Assembly (NCBI GenBank): GCA_002390675.1
Contig: DGPZ01000203.1
Location: 1 to 27,612, forward strand
Source: Deltaproteobacteria bacterium UBA4427
GTDB taxonomy: Bacteria > Myxococcota_A > UBA9160 > UBA4427
Length of the DNA stretch: 27,612 nucleotides
Direction of reading: 5' to 3'
Shown piece after piece: positions 25,643 to 27,612 of this stretch. The notes under the pieces are model-generated. The model ran no database searches and was not told where the DNA came from. It worked only from the letters and a program-made list of their open reading frames with translations. Both the position numbers and the translations under genes were made by a program. Within the stretch, counting starts at the first letter, position 1. Each line of letters opens with the position of its first letter.

Positions 25643-26350
25643 GTGGCTCGAGCTCGCTCAATAAGAGCAGGGATCGAAACGGGAACGACGAGGCGAGAAG
25701 CTGTGAAGCTCGAGCTGGCCAGAGTCGAACGATTGAATCTAGGATTGTCCGCTGGGGCAGTCTTGGCATCCTTCGCCTTTGTGTCTCCGCACTTTGCGGG
25801 CAGTCTCGCAGCGGGTGCGTTCCTTGAAGTAATCAATCTAGGCGCGATGCATCGAGGCGCGAAATCCCTTCTTCAAACCGACGAATCTGGTCGGGTAGAG
25901 GGAGCTAATGACTTGGCCGTGAGCATCGGGCAAAATACAAAAATCTGGATCGGCGTCTTCTCGATGCGCTTTCTCGCATTGGCGGCGGCGATCTTCTTGA
26001 CCATAGAAGCAGGCGCGAACCCCGCGGCACTCGTGATCGGACTTTCGATCGTGATGCCCGCTACGGTTTTCGATGCTTGGATGAACCGCCCCGAGGTGGT
26101 TGACCCCTCAACGCTTCCGAGCTTTATCGATGGACGCTACGCGCATGAGACGGACGACGAAGTCGAATACTGGGAAAATTACAGCGTCTGGCGCCCGGGT
26201 AAGCTGATCACGACCGAGCGAGACGATCTCATCTCCGAAGCGGCCGCCAAGCGGGCCGCGACCGAACAAGAAATTGAACGCGAACAATGGGCATCGGCCG
26301 TGTCACAGACCCCCGCCGATTCCAGCAAGCGCGTCGCCACTAAGCAATAA
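25643..26350 (+). CDS. atpI: ATP synthase subunit I (AtpI-like)
   Basis: A four-span membrane protein upstream of atpB, consistent with the ATP synthase I family that assists c-ring assembly. The spans are around LSAGAVLASFAFVSPHFAG, AGAFLEVINLGAMHRGA, IGVFSMRFLALAAAIFLT and PAALVIGLSIVMPATVFDAW. A hydrophilic C-terminal region of about 80 residues (acidic, then Lys/Glu/Ala-rich coil) is longer than in typical AtpI. The listed start is GTG 25643. An in-frame GTG at 25703 (MKLELARVERLNLGLS) has a better GAGG site and a more family-like N-terminus and may be the true one. Assignment rests on context plus topology more than on motifs. Confidence 0.72.
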   Translation: MARARSIRAGIETGTTRREAVKLELARVERLNLGLSAGAVLASFAFVSPHFAGSLAAGAFLEVINLGAMHRGAKSLLQTDESGRVEGANDLAVSIGQNTKIWIGVFSMRFLALAAAIFLTIEAGANPAALVIGLSIVMPATVFDAWMNRPEVVDPSTLPSFIDGRYAHETDDEVEYWENYSVWRPGKLITTERDDLISEAAAKRAATEQEIEREQWASAVSQTPADSSKRVATKQ

Positions 26351-26380
26351 GCAGTAAGCCAAGGTATTAGAAAGCAGACC

Positions 26381-27100
26381 ATGAATTTCTTCGAAGACCT
26401 CTCTCACCTGACCGGCATCCCGTGGATGTACATCTCCGCCGTTTTTGCCGCGGTCGTCCTTATGCTGGCAGGCCTCACCGTACGGCGCGCTGTTGCTGGC
26501 GAGCACGGCGGCGTGTTGCCCGACGAAGGCGTGACGCTCCGAAACGTATTCGAAGTCGTGATCGAGGCGCTTGGCGACCTTGGTCAGACGACGATCGGCG
26601 ACGACTGGCGAAAGTTCTTCCCGATTGTCGGCACCCTCTTCTTTTTTATTCTCCTCTCGAATGTGATGAGCCTGGTGCCCGGCATTCCCGGTTCGACTGG
26701 CGACGCGAACACGACCTACGCGTGGGGCGTGATCTCCTTTGCCGTTTACAATTACGTCGGCATCAAAACGCACGGCTGGAAGTACATCTACCAGTTTATG
26801 GGACCAGCTCTCTTCAACGTGGAAATCGGCGGCAAGCACTATCACATACGCCCCCTGACCCCCGTGTTCCTTCCCTTGGAGCTCATCCTGCACGTCGCGC
26901 GAATCGTGACTCTGGGCATTCGTCTCCTCGCCAATATGTTTGCCGATCATACGGTGGTGCTCGTGTTCCTCGGCCTCGTCCCGTTTGCGGTCCCCGCGAT
27001 CTTTATGGGGTTGGGCTTGCTCGTGAGCTTCTTGCAGGCCTTCGTCTTCGCATTGTTGACGATGATCTACATCGGGCAGGCACTAGAGGAGCCGCACTGA
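26381..27100 (+). CDS. atpB: F1Fo ATP synthase a subunit
   Basis: The stator membrane subunit that forms the two proton (or sodium) half-channels against the c-ring. The 239-residue protein has hydrophobic helices throughout. The essential arginine lies in the signature LGIRLLANMFADH (about 184-196), and the C-terminal helix contains FLQAFVFALLTMIYIGQALEE. The upstream TPVFLPLELILHVARIV helix is also typical. It is 30 bp after atpI and 225 bp before atpE. Together with AtpE it completes the enzyme whose other subunits are encoded on the opposite side of the origin. Confidence 0.97.
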   Translation: MNFFEDLSHLTGIPWMYISAVFAAVVLMLAGLTVRRAVAGEHGGVLPDEGVTLRNVFEVVIEALGDLGQTTIGDDWRKFFPIVGTLFFFILLSNVMSLVPGIPGSTGDANTTYAWGVISFAVYNYVGIKTHGWKYIYQFMGPALFNVEIGGKHYHIRPLTPVFLPLELILHVARIVTLGIRLLANMFADHTVVLVFLGLVPFAVPAIFMGLGLLVSFLQAFVFALLTMIYIGQALEEPH

Positions 27101-27325
27101 TCGAGACAAGTTCGGTTTTTAGTTAGGCGCCTCGCTAGAGGCGTAGATGGGTTTTCGGAGATGTTGGCCTTAGGCTGATTGAGGCTGACTAGGTCTCCGA
27201 AAGAATTCGAGCGGACGGGGACAGGCCTCGTTCGTCGGCCCGGCGGGCGACCGGCGGGCAGGATTGAAATGAAAAGACCCCGAACGCTCGTGGGTCTCGG
27301 AACGAAAGAGAAAAGGAACATCATC
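27101..27325 (+). other. atpB-atpE spacer with two stem-loops
   Basis: No gene is seen in this 225-bp spacer. It holds GTTAGGCG at 27122-27129, a perfect CGCCTC-GCTA-GAGGCG hairpin at 27128-27143, and a stem-loop at 27275-27297 (AGACCC paired with GGGTCT, continued inside by CGA/TCG with one bulged T). The second structure is 28 bases before the atpE start. A processing site or stabilising 5' structure for the highly expressed c-subunit mRNA is plausible but inferred. Confidence 0.5.
27122..27129 (+). repeat. GTTAGGCG motif copy in atpB-atpE spacer
   Basis: An exact octamer in sense orientation just after atpB, its last two bases overlapping the first arm of the CGCCTC/GAGGCG hairpin. Confidence 0.4.
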
Positions 27326-27612
27326 ATGCGTCGCATCCTCAATACCCTCGTTTGGGCCGTCGTCTTCTTTGCACTTCCCGCGGTTGCTTTTGCAGACGGC
27401 CATATCGACAGCACCGGCCCTGGTCTCGGTGCTGGCCTTGCGGTCGGCCTTGCCGGTCTCGGCTGTGGCATCGGTCAGGGCCTCACGGCCGGTAACACGA
27501 CCGCTGGTATCGCACGTAACCCGGGCGCAGCAGGCGGCATGTTCGTCAACTTCATCCTTGGCATGGTTCTGATCGAGTCGATCGCGATCTACGGCCTCGT
27601 AATCGCATTCCT
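27326..27612 (+). CDS. atpE: F1Fo ATP synthase c subunit, 3' end outside window (partial)
   Basis: The ring-forming proteolipid that carries the coupling ion. The first 95 residues are visible. Residues 1-23 look like a cleavable signal peptide (FFALPAVAFA before DGH), which some deltaproteobacterial c subunits have. Helix 1 is glycine-rich (GAGLAVGLAGLGCGIGQG), the polar loop is ARNPGA, and helix 2 carries the ion-binding E84 in LIESIAIYGLVIAF. Q51, E84, S85 and Y89 line up with the Ilyobacter tartaricus Na+ ligands Q32, E65, S66 and Y70, but V63 and T67 are replaced. AAAGGA lies eight bases before the ATG. Confidence 0.96.
   Translation, partial: MRRILNTLVWAVVFFALPAVAFADGHIDSTGPGLGAGLAVGLAGLGCGIGQGLTAGNTTAGIARNPGAAGGMFVNFILGMVLIESIAIYGLVIAF

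Overview
This is a bacterial chromosome segment of roughly 57-60% GC (estimated by eye) that straddles the replication origin region. Gene order, paired b and b' ATP synthase subunits, a bactofilin next to parAB and a divided ATP synthase locus point to a deltaproteobacterial-grade lineage (Desulfobacterota, Myxococcota, Binatota or relatives). The sequence alone does not settle the phylum. Every confident gene left of about 16.18 kb is on the minus strand and every one right of 16.83 kb is on the plus strand. Transcription therefore diverges from a 647-bp gap, as expected if replication starts there.

Left arm, read outward from the gap (minus strand): rpmH, rnpA, yidD, yidC, jag/khpB (ribosome protein L34, RNase P protein, membrane insertion, RNA binding), rsmG, parA, parB, a bactofilin, a 564-bp gap without a gene, then atpF'-atpF-atpH-atpA-atpG-atpD-atpC. 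A lipoate-protein ligase-like gene is tied to the 3' end of atpC. At the window edge lie two secreted c-type cytochromes, a cytochrome c' and a partial diheme cytochrome.

Right arm (plus strand): dnaN, a 516-bp gap, gyrB, gyrA, hemL, then atpZ, atpI, atpB and a partial atpE. The F1 and stator genes are on one replichore and the membrane a and c subunits on the other, so the complete F1Fo enzyme is encoded in two blocks flanking the origin.

The genes are almost all core housekeeping: replication and topology (DnaN, GyrAB), segregation (ParAB, two near-parS sites), translation and RNA maturation, membrane protein biogenesis, tetrapyrrole synthesis and energy conversion. I found no mobile element, CRISPR array, tRNA or rRNA, and no convincing new multi-gene system. 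The points worth a second look are gaps and details. dnaA, recF and mnmE/mnmG are absent from the places where this neighbourhood usually has them. A pair of near-parS sites forms an inverted repeat upstream of rsmG. Tandem perfect hairpins lie between parA and rsmG. An octamer is shared by three ATP synthase spacers. RsmG and the KhpB KH loop are divergent. One haem site reads CXCH. The AtpE site keeps four of six Na+-ligand positions. A small ORF with a perfect Shine-Dalgarno lies in the origin gap.
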